Part shown: positions 1 through 11,478 of the stretch, one piece after another
Position numbering within the stretch: the stretch's first letter is position 1
How the letters are laid out: each line of letters opens with the position of its first letter
Source: Ptiloglossa arizonensis
Taxonomy: Eukaryota; Arthropoda; Insecta; Hymenoptera; Colletidae
Direction of reading: 5' to 3'
NCBI RefSeq assembly: GCF_051014685.1
Contig: NW_027478922.1
Location: 124,001 to 188,000, forward strand
DNA: 64,000 nt
The notes under the pieces: generated by a model
The model's input: only the letters and a program-made list of their open reading frames with translations
Told to the model about the DNA's origin: nothing
Database searches by the model: none
Translations under genes and position numbers: made by a program

Positions 1-168
1 TCTCAAGCGGTGTTTACCTACAAACTGCCATATCTCGCGAACGGATTGACTAATCCGCAAAATTTCTGTTGCATCTGAAAGTAGAAACTCGCCCGATTAC
101 AACGGTATGCGTACTTTTCCCCTAGACCGTTCTAGTTATGCTTGTCGATCATCAGAACTGCGAAAATT

Positions 169-181
169 TTGAGTTTCTCAA
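169..181. other. 5-bp inverted repeat across the monomer boundary (example copy)
   Basis: The sequence ttgagtttctcaa forms two perfect 5-base arms around ttt, spanning unit positions 169-175 and 1-6. It is broken in the units that read tttgggtttctcaa, tttgtgtttctcaa or ttgagtttctgaag, so it is less constant than the dyad at unit positions 42-57. A functional role is uncertain. Confidence 0.4.
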
Positions 182-216
182 GCGTTTCTTACCTCCAAAC
201 TGCCATATCTCGCGAA

Positions 217-232
217 CGGATTGACCAATCCG
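217..232. other. Conserved 7-bp inverted repeat in the monomer (example copy)
   Basis: The sequence cggattgaccaatccg, at unit positions 42-57, has two perfect 7-base arms separated by two bases. It is present in most units; this is the copy in the second unit. Common variants change one pair: gactaatccg and cgaatgg leave G-T type pairs, while cgaactgattg and accactccg break one. The symmetry fits a dimeric DNA-binding protein or a small hairpin; the function is inferred. Confidence 0.6.
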
Positions 233-1296
233 CAAAATTTCTGTACCATCTGAAAGTAGAAACTCGCCCGATTACAACGGTATGCGTACTTTTCCCCGAG
301 GCCGTTCTAGTTATTCGTTTCGAGCATCAGAACTGCGAAAATGTTGAGTTTCTCAAGCGGTGTTTACCTACAAACTGCCATATCTCGCGAACGGATTGAC
401 TAATCCGCAAAATTTCTGTTGCATCTGAAAGTAGAAACTCGCCCGATTACAACGGTATGCGTACTTTTCCCCTAGACCGTTCTAGTTATGCTTGTCGATC
501 ATCAGAACTGCGAAAATTTTGAGTTTCTCAAGCGTTTCTTACCTCCAAACTGCCATAGCTCGCGAACGGATTGACCAATCCGCAAAATTTCTGTTGCATC
601 TGAAAGTAGAAACTCGCCCGATTACAACGGTATGCGTACTTTTCCCCTAGGCCGTTCTAGTTATTCGTTTCGAGCATCAGAACTGCGAAAATTTTGAGTT
701 TCTCAAGCGTTTCTTACCTCCAAACAGCCATATCTCGCGAATGGATTGACCAATCCGCAAAATTTCTGTTGCATCTGAAAGTAGAAGCTCGCCCGATTAC
801 AACGGTATGCGTACTTTTCCCCTAGTCCGTTCTAGTTATTCGTTTCGAGCATCAGAACTGCGAAAATTTTGAGTTTCTCAAGCGTTTCTTACCTCCAAAC
901 TTCCATATCTCGCGAACGGATTGACTAATCCGCAAAATTTCTGTTGCATCTGAAAGTAGAAACTCGCCCGATTACAACGGTATGCGTACTTTTACCCTAG
1001 GCCGTTCTAGTTATTCGTTTCGAGCATCAGAACTGCGAAAATTTTGAGTTTCTCAAGCGTTTCTTACCTCCAAACTGCCATATCGCGCGAAGGGATTGAC
1101 CCATCCGCAAAATTTCTGTTGCATCTGAAAGTAGAAGCTCGCCCGATTACAACGGTGTGCGTACTTTTCCCCTAGGCCGTTCTAGTTATTCGTTTCGAGC
1201 ATCAGAACTGCGAAAATTTTGAGTTTCTCAAGCGTTTCTTACATCCAAACTGCCATATCTCGCGAACGGATAGACCAATCCGCAAAATTTTTGTTG

Positions 1297-3078
1297 CATC
1301 TGAAAGTAGAAACTCGCCCGATTACAACTGTATGCGTACTTTTCCCCTCGTCCGTTCTAGTTATTCGTTTCGAGCATCAGAACTGCGAAAATTTTGAGTT
1401 TCTGAAGCGTTTCTTACCTCCAAACTGCCATATCTCGCGAACGGATTGACCAATCCGCAAAATTGCTGTCGCATCTGAAAGTAGAAACTCGCCCGATTAC
1501 AACGGTATGCGTACTTTTCCCCTAGGCCGTTCTAGTTAATCGTTTCGAGCATCAGAACTGCGAAAATGTTGAGTTTCTCAAGCGTTTCTTACATCCAAAC
1601 TGCCATATCTCGCGAACGGATTGACCAATCCGCAAAATTTCTGATGCATCTGAAAGTAGAAACTCGCCCGATTACAACGGTATGCGTACTTTTCCCCTGG
1701 GCCGCTCTAGTTATTCGTTTCGTGCATCAGAACTGCGAAAATTTTGAGTTTCTCAAGCGTTTCTTACCTCCAAACTGCCATATCTCGCGAACGGATTGAC
1801 TAATCCGCAAAATTTCTGTTGCATCTGAAAGTAGAAACTCGCCCGATTACAACGGTATGCGTACTTTTCCCCTAGGCCGTTCTAGTTATTCGTTTCGAGC
1901 ATCAGAACTGCGAAAATGTTGAGTTTCTCAAGCGGTGTTTACCTACAAACTGCCATATCTCGCGAACGGATTGACTAATCCGCAAAATTTCTGTTGCATC
2001 TGAAAGTAGAAACTCGCCCGATTACAACGGTATGCGTACTTTTCCCCTAGACCGTTCTAGTTATGCTTGTCGATCATCAGAACTGCGAAAATTTTGAGTT
2101 TCTCAAGCGTTTCTTACCTCCAAACTGCCATATCTCGCGAACGGATTGACCAATCCGCAAAATTTCTGTACCATCTGAAAGTAGAAACTCGCCCGATTAC
2201 AACTGTATGCGTACTTTTCCCCTCGTCCGTTCTAGTTATTCGTTTCGAGCATCAGAACTGCGAAAATTTTGAGTTTCTGAAGCGTTTCTTACCTCCAAAC
2301 TGCCATATCTCGCGAACGGATTGACCAATCCGCAAAATTGCTGTCGCATCTGAAAGTAGAAACTCGCCCGATTACAACGGTATGCGTACTTTTCCCCTAG
2401 GCCGTTCTAGTTAATCGTTTCGAGCATCAGAACTGCGAAAATGTTGAGTTTCTCAAGCGTTTCTTACATCCAAACTGCCATATCTCGCGAACGGATTGAC
2501 CAATCCGCAAAATTTCTGATGCATCTGAAAGTAGAAACTCGCCCGATTACAACGGTATGCGTACTTTTCCCCTGGGCCGCTCTAGTTATTCGTTTCGTGC
2601 ATCAGAACTGCGAAAATTTTGAGTTTCTCAAGCGTTTCTTACCTCCAAACTGCCATATCTCGCGAACGGATTGACTAATCCGCAAAATTTCTGTTGCATC
2701 TGAAAGTAGAAACTCGCCCGATTACAACGGTATGCGTACTTTTCCCCTAGGCCGTTCTAGTTATTCGTTTCGAGCATCAGAACTGCGAAAATGTTGAGTT
2801 TCTCAAGCGGTGTTTACCTACAAACTGCCATATCTCGCGAACGGATTGACTAATCCGCAAAATTTCTGTTGCATCTGAAAGTAGAAACTCGCCCGATTAC
2901 AACGGTATGCGTACTTTTCCCCTAGACCGTTCTAGTTATGCTTGTCGATCATCAGAACTGCGAAAATTTTGAGTTTCTCAAGCGTTTCTTACCTCCAAAC
3001 TGCCATATCTCGCGAACGGATTGACCAATCCGCAAAATTTCTGTACCATCTGAAAGTAGAAACTCGCCCGATTACAAC
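1297..3078 (+). repeat. Five-unit (875-bp) tandem duplication
   Basis: Bases 1,297-2,203 and 2,172-3,078 match without a difference that I could see, at an offset of 875 bp (five monomers). Both copies carry the same ordered set of rare variants: cctcgtccg, aattgctgtcgc, ttaatcg, ctgatgcatc, cctgggccgctc and cgtttcgtgc. The unit at 2,101-2,275 is a chimera. Its left part has ctgtaccatc, as in the unit at 3,041. Its right part has aactgtatg and cctcgtccg, as in the unit at 1,226-1,400. The join lies between 2,172 and 2,203. This is the product expected from unequal crossing-over between misaligned arrays. Confidence 0.93.
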
Positions 3079-5075
3079 GGTATGCGTACTTTTCCCCGAG
3101 GCCGTTCTAGTTATTCGTTTCGAGCATCAGAACTGCGAAAATGTTGAGTTTCTCAAGCGTTTCTTACCTACAAACTGCCATATCTCGCGAACGGATTGAC
3201 CAATCCTCAAAATTTCTGTTGCATCTGAAAGTAGAAACTCGCCCGATTACAACGGTATGCGTACTTTTCCCCTAGGCCGTTCTAGTTATTCGTTTCGAGC
3301 ATCAGAACTGCGAAAATTTTGAGTTTCTCAAGCATTTCTTACATCCAAACTGCCATATCTCGCGAATGGATTGACCAATCCGCAAAATGTCTGTTGCATC
3401 TGAAAGTAGAAGCTCGCCCGATTACAACGGTGTGCGTACTTTTCCCCTAGGCCGTTCTAGTTATTCGTTTCGAGCATCAGAACTGCGAAAATTTTGAGTT
3501 TCTCAAGCGTTTCTTACTTCCAAACTGCCATATCTCGCGAACGGATTGACCAATCCGCAAAATTGCTGTTGCATCTGAAAGTAGAAACTCGCCCGATTAC
3601 AACGATATGCGTACTTTTCCCCTAGGCCGTTGTAGTTATTCGTTTCCAGCATGAGAACTGCGAAAATTTTGGGTTTCTCAAGCGTTGCTTACCTCCAAAC
3701 TGCCATATCTCGCGAACGGATTGACCAATCCGCAAAATTTCTGTTGCATCTGAAAGTAGAAACTCGCCCGATTACAACGGTATGCGTACTTTTCCCCTAG
3801 GCCGTTCTAGTTATTCGTTTCGAGCATCAGAACTGCGAAAATGTTGAGTTTCTCAAGCGTTACTTACCTACAAACTGCCATTTCTCGCGAACGGATTAAC
3901 CAATCCTCAAAATTTCTGTTGCATCTGAAAGTAGAAACTCGCCCGATTACAACGGTATGCGTACTTTTCCCCTGGGCCGTTCTAGTTATTCGTTTCGAGC
4001 ATCAGAACTGCGAAAATTTTGAGTTTCTGAAGCGTTTCTTACCTCCAAACTGCCATATCTCGCGAACGGATTGACCAATCCGCAAAATTTCTGTTGCATC
4101 TGAAAGTAGAAACTCGCCCGATTACAACGGTATGCGTACTTTTCCCCTAGGCCGTTCTAGTTATTCGTTTCGAGCATCAGAACTGCGAAAATGTTGAGTT
4201 TCTCAAGCGGTGTTTACCTACAAACTGCCATATCTCGCGAACGGATTGACCAATCCGCAAAATTTCTGTTGCATCTGAAAGTAGAAACTCGCCCGATTAC
4301 AACGGTATGCGTACTTTTCCCCTAGACCGTTCTAGTTATGCTTGTCGATCATCAGAACTGCGAAAATATTGAGTTTCTCAAGCGTTTCTTACCTCCAAAC
4401 TGCCATATCTCGCGAACGGATTGACCAATCCGCAAAATTTCTGTTGCATCTGAAAGTAGAAACTCGCCCGATTACAAAGATATGCGTACTTTTCCCCTAG
4501 GCCGTTGTAGTTATTCGTTTCGAGCATGAGAACTGCGAAAATTTTGTGTTTCTCAAGCGTTGCTTACCTCCAAACTGCCATATCTCGCGAACTGATTGAC
4601 CAATCCGCAAAATTTCTGTTGCATCTGAAAGTAGAAACTCGCCCGATTACAACGGTATGCGTACTTTTCCCCTAGGCCGTTCTGGTTATTCGTTTCGAGC
4701 ATCAGAACTGTGATAATTTTCAGTTTCTCAACCGTTTCTTACCTCCAAACTGCCATATCTCGCGAACGGATTGACCAATCCGCAAAATTTCTGTTGCATC
4801 TGAAACTAGAAACTCGCCCGATTACAACGGTATGCGTACTTTTCCCCTAGGCCGTTCTAGTTATTCGTTTCGAGCATCAGAACTGCGAAAATTTTGAGTT
4901 TCTCAAGCGTTTCCTACCTCCAAACTGCCATATCTCGCGAATGGATTGACCAATCCGCAAAATTTCTGTTGCATCTGAAAGTAGAAGCTCGCCCGACTAC
5001 AACGGTATGCGTACTTTTCCCCTAGTCCGTTCTAGTTATTCGTTTCGAGCATCAGAACTGCGAAAATTTTGGGTT

Positions 5076-5248
5076 TCTCAAGTGTTTCATAATTCCAAAC
5101 TGCCATATCTCGCGAACGGATTGACCAATCCGCAAAATTTCTGTTGCATCAGAGTAGAAACTCGCCCGATTACAACGGTATGAGTACTTTTCCCCTAGGC
5201 CGTTCTAGTTATTCGTTTCGAGCATCAGAACTGCGAAAATTTTGGGTT
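5076..5248 (+). repeat. 173-bp monomer with a 2-bp deletion
   Basis: Around 5,148 the usual gcatctgaaagtag reads gcatcagagtag, two bases short. This shifts the phase of every later unit by two bases relative to the window start. It is the only net length change in the window, because the other two indels cancel each other. The unit also carries the rare tgtttcataattcc segment near its start. Confidence 0.92.
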
Positions 5249-7550
5249 TCTCAAGCGTTGCTTACCTCCAAACTGCCATATCTCGCGAACGGATTGACCA
5301 ATCCGCAAAATTTCTGTTGCATCTGAAATTAGAAACTCGCCCGATTACAATGGTATGCGTACTTTTCCCCTAGGCCGTTCTGGTTATTCGTTTCGAGCAT
5401 CAGAACTGTGATAATTTTGAGTATCTCAACCGTTTCTTACCTCCAAACTGCCATATCTCGCGAACGGATTGACCAATCCGCAAAATTTCTGTTGCATCTG
5501 AAAGTAGAAAGTCGCCCGATTACAACGGTACGCGTACTTTTCCCCTAGACCGTTCTAGTTATTCGTTTCGAGCATCAGAACTGCGAAAATTTTGAGTTTC
5601 TCAAGCGTTTCTTACCTCCAAACTGCCATATCTCGCGAACGGATTGACCAATCCGCAAAATTTCTGTTGCATCTGAAAGTAGAAACTCGCCCGATTACAA
5701 CGGTGTGCGTACTTTTCCCCTAGGCCGTCCTGGTTATTCGTTTCGAGCATCAGAACTGTGATAATTTTGAGTTTCTCAAGCGTTTCTTACTTCCAAACTG
5801 CCATATCTCGCGAACGGATTGACCAATCCGCAAAATTTCTGTTGCATCTGAAAGTAGAAACTTGCCCGATTACAACTGTATGCGTACTTTTCCCCTAGGC
5901 CGTTGTAGTTATTCGTTTCGAGCATGAGAACTGCGAAAATTTTGGGTTTCTCAAGCGTTGCTTACCTCCAAACTGCCATATCTCGCGAACGGATTGACCC
6001 ATCCGCAAGATTTCTGTTGCATCTGAAAGTAGAAACTCGCCCGATTACAACGGTATGTGTACTTTTCCCCTAGACCGTTCTAGTTATGCTTGTCGATCAT
6101 CAGAACTGCGAAAATTTTGTGTTTCTCAAGCGTTTCTTACCTCCAAACTGCCATATCTCGCGAACGGATTGACCAATCCGCAAAATTTCTGTTGCATCTG
6201 AAAGTAGAAACTCGCCCGATTACAACGGTATGCGTACTTTTCCCCTAGACCGTTCTAGTTATGCTTGTCGATCATCAGAACTGCGAAAATATTGAGTTTC
6301 TCAAGCGTTTCTTACCTCCAAACTGCCATATCTCGCGAACGGATTGACCAATCCGCAAAATTTCTGTTGCATCTGAAAGTAGAAACTCGCCCGATTACAA
6401 CGATATGCGTACTTTTCCCCTAGGCCGTTGTAGTTATTCGTTTCGAGCATGAGAACTGCGAAAATTTTGTGTTTCTCAAGCGTTGCTTACCTCCAAACTG
6501 CCATATCTCGCGAACTGATTGACCAATCCGCAAAATTTCTGTTGCATCTGAAAGTAGAAGCTCGCCCGATTACAACGGTATGCGTACTTTTCCCCTAGAC
6601 CGTTCTAGTTATGCTTGTCGATCATCAGAACTGCGAAAATTTTGTGTTTCTCAAGCGATTCTTACCTCCAAACTGCCATATCTCGCGAACGGATTGACCA
6701 ATCCGCAAAATTTCTGTTGCATCTGAAAGTAGAAACTCGCCCGATTACAACGGTATGCGTACTTTTCCCCTAGGCCGTTCTAGTTATTCGTTTCGAGCAT
6801 CAGAACTGCGAAAATGTTGAGTTTCTCAAGCGGTGTTTACCTACAAAATGCCATATCTCGCGAACGGATTGACCAATCCGCAAAATTTCTGTTGCATCTG
6901 AAAGTAGAAACTCGCCCGATTACAACGGTATGCGTACTTTTCCCCTAGACCGTTCTAGTTATGCTTGTCGATCATCAGAACTGCGAAAATATTGAGTTTC
7001 TCAAGCGTTTCTTACGTCCAAACTGCCATATCTCGCGAACGGATTGACCAATCCGCAAAATTTCTGTTGCATCTGAAAGTAGAAACTCGCCCGATTACAA
7101 CGATATGCGTACTTTTCCCCTAGGCCGTTGTAGTTATTCGTTTCGAGCATGAGAACTGCGAAAATTTTGTGTTTCTCAAGCGTTGCTTACCTCCAAACTG
7201 CCATATCTCGCGAACTGATTGACCAATCCGCAAAATTTCTGTTGCATCTGAAAGTAGAAACTCGCCCGATTACAACGGTATGCGTACTTTTCCCCTAGAC
7301 CGTTCTAGTTATGCTTGTCGATCATCAGAACTGCGAAAATATTGAGTTTCTCAAGCGTTTCTTACGTCCAAACTGCCATATCTCGCGAACGGATTGACCA
7401 ATCCGCAAAATTTCTGTTGCATCTGAAAGTAGAAACTTGCCCGATTACAACTGTATGCGTACTTTTCCCCTAGGCCGTTGTAGTTATTCGTTTCGAGCAT
7501 GAGAACTGTGATAATTTTGAGTTTCTCAACCGTTTCTTACCTCCAAACTC
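5249..7550 (+). repeat. Monomers related at two- and four-unit spacing
   Basis: Units alternate among recurrent classes: the gaccg/atgcttgtcgatcat class followed by aaaatattgag or aaaattttgtg, the cggtgtttacctac class, and the cgatatg...gccgttgtag...catgagaac class followed by cgaactgattg. Bases about 6,120-6,620 resemble 6,820-7,320 at 700 bp (four units), with a few substitutions, for example cttacctcc versus cttacgtcc. The same four-class order returns in the 12.7-16.4 kb and 19.7-21.2 kb blocks, so this looks like a basic higher-order module of the left half. No gene is present. Confidence 0.85.
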
Positions 7551-10500
7551 CCATATCTCGCGAACGGATTGACCAATCCGCAAAATTTCTGTTGCATCTG
7601 AAAGTAGAAACTCGCCCGATTACAACGGTATGCGTACTTTTCCCCTAGGCCGTTCTAGTTATTCGTTTCGAGCATCAGAACTGCGAAAATTTTGAGTTTC
7701 TCAAGCGTTTCTTACCTCCAAACTACCATATCTCGCGAACGGATTGACCAATCCGCAAAATTTCTGTTGCATCTGAAAGTAGAAAGTCGCCCGATTACAA
7801 CGGTATGCGTACTTTTCCCCTAGACCGTTCTAGTTATGCTTGTCGAGCATCAGAACTGCGAAAATTTTGAGTTTCTCAAGCGTTTCTTCCCTCCAAACTG
7901 CCATATCTCGCGAACGGATTGACTAATCCGCAAAATTTCTGTTGCATCTGAAAGTAGAAACACGCCCGATTACAACGGTATGCGTACTTTTCCCCTAGAT
8001 CGTTCTAGTTATTCGTTTCGAGCATCAGAACTGCGAAAATGTTGAGTTTCTCAAGCGGTGTTTACCTACAAACTGCCATATCTCGCGAACGGATTGACAA
8101 ATCCGCAAAATTTCTGTTGCATCTGAAAGTAGAAACTCGCCCGATTACAACGGTATGCGTACTTTTCCCCTAGACCGTTCTAGTTATGCTTGTCGATCAT
8201 CAGAACTGCGAAAATTTTGAGTTTCTCAAGCGTTTCTTACCTCCAAACTGCCATATCTCGCGAACGGATTGACCAATCCGCAAAATTTCTGTTGCATCTG
8301 AAAGTAGAAACTCGCCCGATTACAACGGTATGCGTACTTTTCCCCTAGGCCGTTCTAGTTATTCGTTTCGAGCATCAGAACTGCGAAAATGTTGAGTTTC
8401 TCAAGCGTTTCTTACCTACAAACTGCCATATCTCGCGAAAGGATTGACCAATCCGCAAAATTTCTGTTGCATCTGAAAGTAGAAACTCGCCCGATTACAA
8501 CGATATGCGTACTTTTCCCCTAGGCCGTTGTAGTTATTCGTTTCGAGCATGAGAACTGCGTAAATTTTGTGTTTCTCAAGCGTTGCTTACCTCCAAACTG
8601 CCATATCTCGCGAACTGATTGACCAATCCGCAAAATTTCTGTTGCATCTGAAAGTAGAAACTCGCCCGATTACAACGGTATGCGTACTTTTCCCCTAGGC
8701 CGTTCTGGTTATTCGTTTGGAGCATCAGAACTGTGATAATTTTGAGTTTCTCAACCGTTTCTTACCTCCAAACTCCCATATCTCGCGAACGGATTGACCA
8801 ATCCGCAGAATTTCTGTTGCATCTGAAAGTAGAAACTCGCCCGATTACAACGGTATGCGTACTTTTCCCCTAGGCCGTTCTAGTTATTCGTTTCGAGCAT
8901 CAGAACTGCGAAAATTTTGAGTTTCTCAAGCGTTTCTTACCTCCAAACTGCCATATCTCGCGAACGGATTGACCAATCCGCAAAATTTCTGTTGCATCTG
9001 AAAGTAGAAAGTCGCCCGATTACAACGGTATGCGTACTTTTCCCCTAGACCGTTCTAGTTATGCTTGTCGAGCATCAGAACTGCGAAAATTTTGAGTTTC
9101 TCAAGCGTTTCTTCCCTCCAAACAGCCATATCTCGCGAACGGATTGACTAATCCGCAAAATTTCTGTTGCATCTGAAAGTAGAAACACGCCCGATTACAA
9201 CGGTATGCGTACTTTTCCCCTAGACCGTTCTAGTTATTCGTTTCGAGCATCAGAACTGCGAAAATGTTGAGTTTCTCAAGCGGTGTTTACCTCCAAACTG
9301 CCATATCTCGCGAACGGATTGACCAATCCGCAAAATTTCTGTTGCATCTGAAAGTAGAAACTCGCCCGATTACAACGGTATGCGTACTTTTCCCCTAGGC
9401 CGTTCTAGTTATTCGTTTCGAGCATCAGAACTGCGAAAATTTTGAGTTTCTCAAGCGTTTCTTACCTCCAAACTACCATATCTCGCGAACGGATTGACCA
9501 ATCCGCAAAATTTCTGTTGCATCTGAAAGTAGAAAGTCGCCCGATTACAACGGTATGCGTACTTTTCCCCTAGACCGTTCTAGTTATGCTTGTCGAGCAT
9601 CAGAACTGCGAAAATTTTGAGTTTCTCAAGCGTTTCTTCCCTCCAAACTGCCATATCTCGCGAACGGATTGACTAATCCGCAAAATTTCTGTTGCATCTG
9701 AAAGTAGAAACACGCCCGATTACAACGGTATGCGTACTTTTCCCCTAGATCGTTCTAGTTATTCGTTTCGAGCATCAGAACTGCGAAAATGTTGAGTTTC
9801 TCAAGCGGTGTTTACCTACAAACTGCCATATCTCGCGAACGGATTGACAAATCCGCAAAATTTCTGTTGCATCTGAAAGTAGAAACTCGCCCGATTACAA
9901 CGGTATGCGTACTTTTCCCCTAGACCGTTCTAGTTATGCTTGTCGATCATCAGAACTGCGAAAATTTTGAGTTTCTCAAGCGTTTCTTACCTCCAAACTG
10001 CCATATCTCGCGAACGGATTGACCAATCCGCAAAATTTCTGTTGCATCTGAAAGTAGAAACTCGCCCGATTACAACGGTATGCGTACTTTTCCCCTAGGC
10101 CGTTCTAGTTATTCGTTTCGAGCATCAGAACTGCGAAAATGTTGAGTTTCTCAAGCGGTGTTTACCTACAAACTGCCATATCTCGCGAACGGATTGACTA
10201 ATCCGCAAAATTTCTGTTGCATCTGAAAGTAGAAACTCGCCCGATTACAACGGTATGCGTACTTTTCCCCTAGACCGTTCTAGTTATGCTTGTCGATCAT
10301 CAGAACTGCGAAAATTTTGAGTTTCTCAAGCGTTTCTTACCTCCAAATTGCCATATCTCGCGAACGGATTGACCAATCCGCAAAATTTCTGTTGCATCTG
10401 AAAGTAGAAACTCGCCCGATTACAACGGTATGCGTACTTTTCCCCTAGGCCGTTCTAGTTATTCGTTTCGAGCATCAGAACTGCGAAAATGTTGAGTTTC

Positions 10501-11390
10501 TCAAGCGTTTCTTACCTACAAACTGCCATATCTCGCGAACGGATTGACCAATCCGCAAAATTTCTGTTGCATCTGAAAGTAGAAACTCGCCCGATTACAA
10601 CGATATGCGTACTTTTCCCCTAGGCCGTTGTAGTTATTCGTTTCGAGCATGAGAACTGCGAAAATTTTGTGTTTCTCAAGCGTTGCTTACCTCCAAACTG
10701 CCATATCTCGCGAACTGATTGACCAATCCGCAAAATTTCTGTTGCATCTGAAAGTAGAAACTCGCCCGATTACAACGGTATGCGTACTTTTCCCCTAGGC
10801 CGTTCTGGTTATTCGTTTCGAGCATCAGAACTGTGATAATTTTGAGTTTCTCAACCGTTTCTTACCTCCAAACTCCCATATCTCGCGAACGGATTGACCA
10901 ATCCGCAAAATTTCTGTTGCATCTGAAAGTAGAAACTCGCCCGATTACAACGGTGTGCGTACTTTTCCCCTAGGCCGTTCTAGTTATTCGTTTCGAGCAT
11001 CAGAACTGCGAAAATTTTGAGTTTCTCAAGCGTTTCTTACCTCCAAACTGCCATATCTCGCGAACGGATTGACCAATCCGCAAAATTTCTGTTGCATCTG
11101 AAAGTAGAAAGTCGCCCGATTACAACGGTATGCGTACTTTTCCCCTAGACCGTTCTAGTTATGCTTGTCGAGCATCAGAACTGCGAAAATTTTGAGTTTC
11201 TCAAGCGTTTCTTCCCTCCAAACTGCCATATCTCGCGAACGGATTGACTAATCCGCAAAATTTCTGTTGCATCTGAAAGTAGAAACACGCTCGATTACAA
11301 CGGTATGCGTACTTTTCCCCTAGACCGTTCTAGTTATTCGTTTCGAGCATCAGAACTGCGAAAATGTTGAGTTTCTCAAGCGGTGTTTAC
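7551..11390 (+). repeat. Segments repeated 10 and 12 units apart
   Basis: Bases 7,551-8,407 recur at 9,301-10,157 (1,750 bp, ten units). Shared rare variants include aactaccata, cttccctcc, cctagatcg and ggattgacaaatcc. The stretch between those copies is close to bases about 10,490-11,390 at 2,100 bp (twelve units), with several substitutions such as cgcgaaaggatt near 8,440 and gcgtaaatttt near 8,560. The copies are interleaved rather than adjacent, so more than one duplication must have overlapped here. No gene is present. Confidence 0.87.
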
Positions 11391-11478
11391 CTACAAACTG
11401 CCATATCTCGCGAACGGATTGACTAATCCGCAAAATTTCTGTTGCATCTGAAAGTAGAAACTCATCCGATTACAACGG

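Larger units (their letters stand above)
1..5248 (+). repeat. Heterogeneous left zone, 30 monomers
   Basis: Thirty units in the first phase, 29 of 175 bp and a final one of 173 bp. Neighbouring units carry mixed variants such as a cggtgtttacc start, the atgcttgtcgatcat segment, cctcgtccg, ctgatgcatc and ctgtaccatc. Bases 1-359 reappear at 2,801-3,159, sixteen units away, and 1-206 reappear at 351-556, two units away. A tgtttcataattcc variant near 5,086 is otherwise seen only in the right zone (57.9-63.2 kb). No gene lies here. Confidence 0.95.

Noticed and set aside
137..153. Possible CENP-B-like box around attcgtttcgagcatca in the monomer (unit positions 139-155)
   Set aside because: It keeps the TTCG core but lacks the required A and most of the CGGG half of the known box, so the match is no better than chance.
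142..399. Open frames of up to 85 codons, such as this one and copies of 76-77 codons through the array
   Set aside because: They are the same monomer read through. Because 175 is one more than a multiple of three, the frame shifts at each unit and a stop soon follows. They recur at exact multiples of 175 bp and show no independent start signal or sign of coding constraint.
5076..5248. A mobile-element target site or insertion scar at the phase shift
   Set aside because: The change is a simple 2-bp loss without target duplication or foreign sequence.
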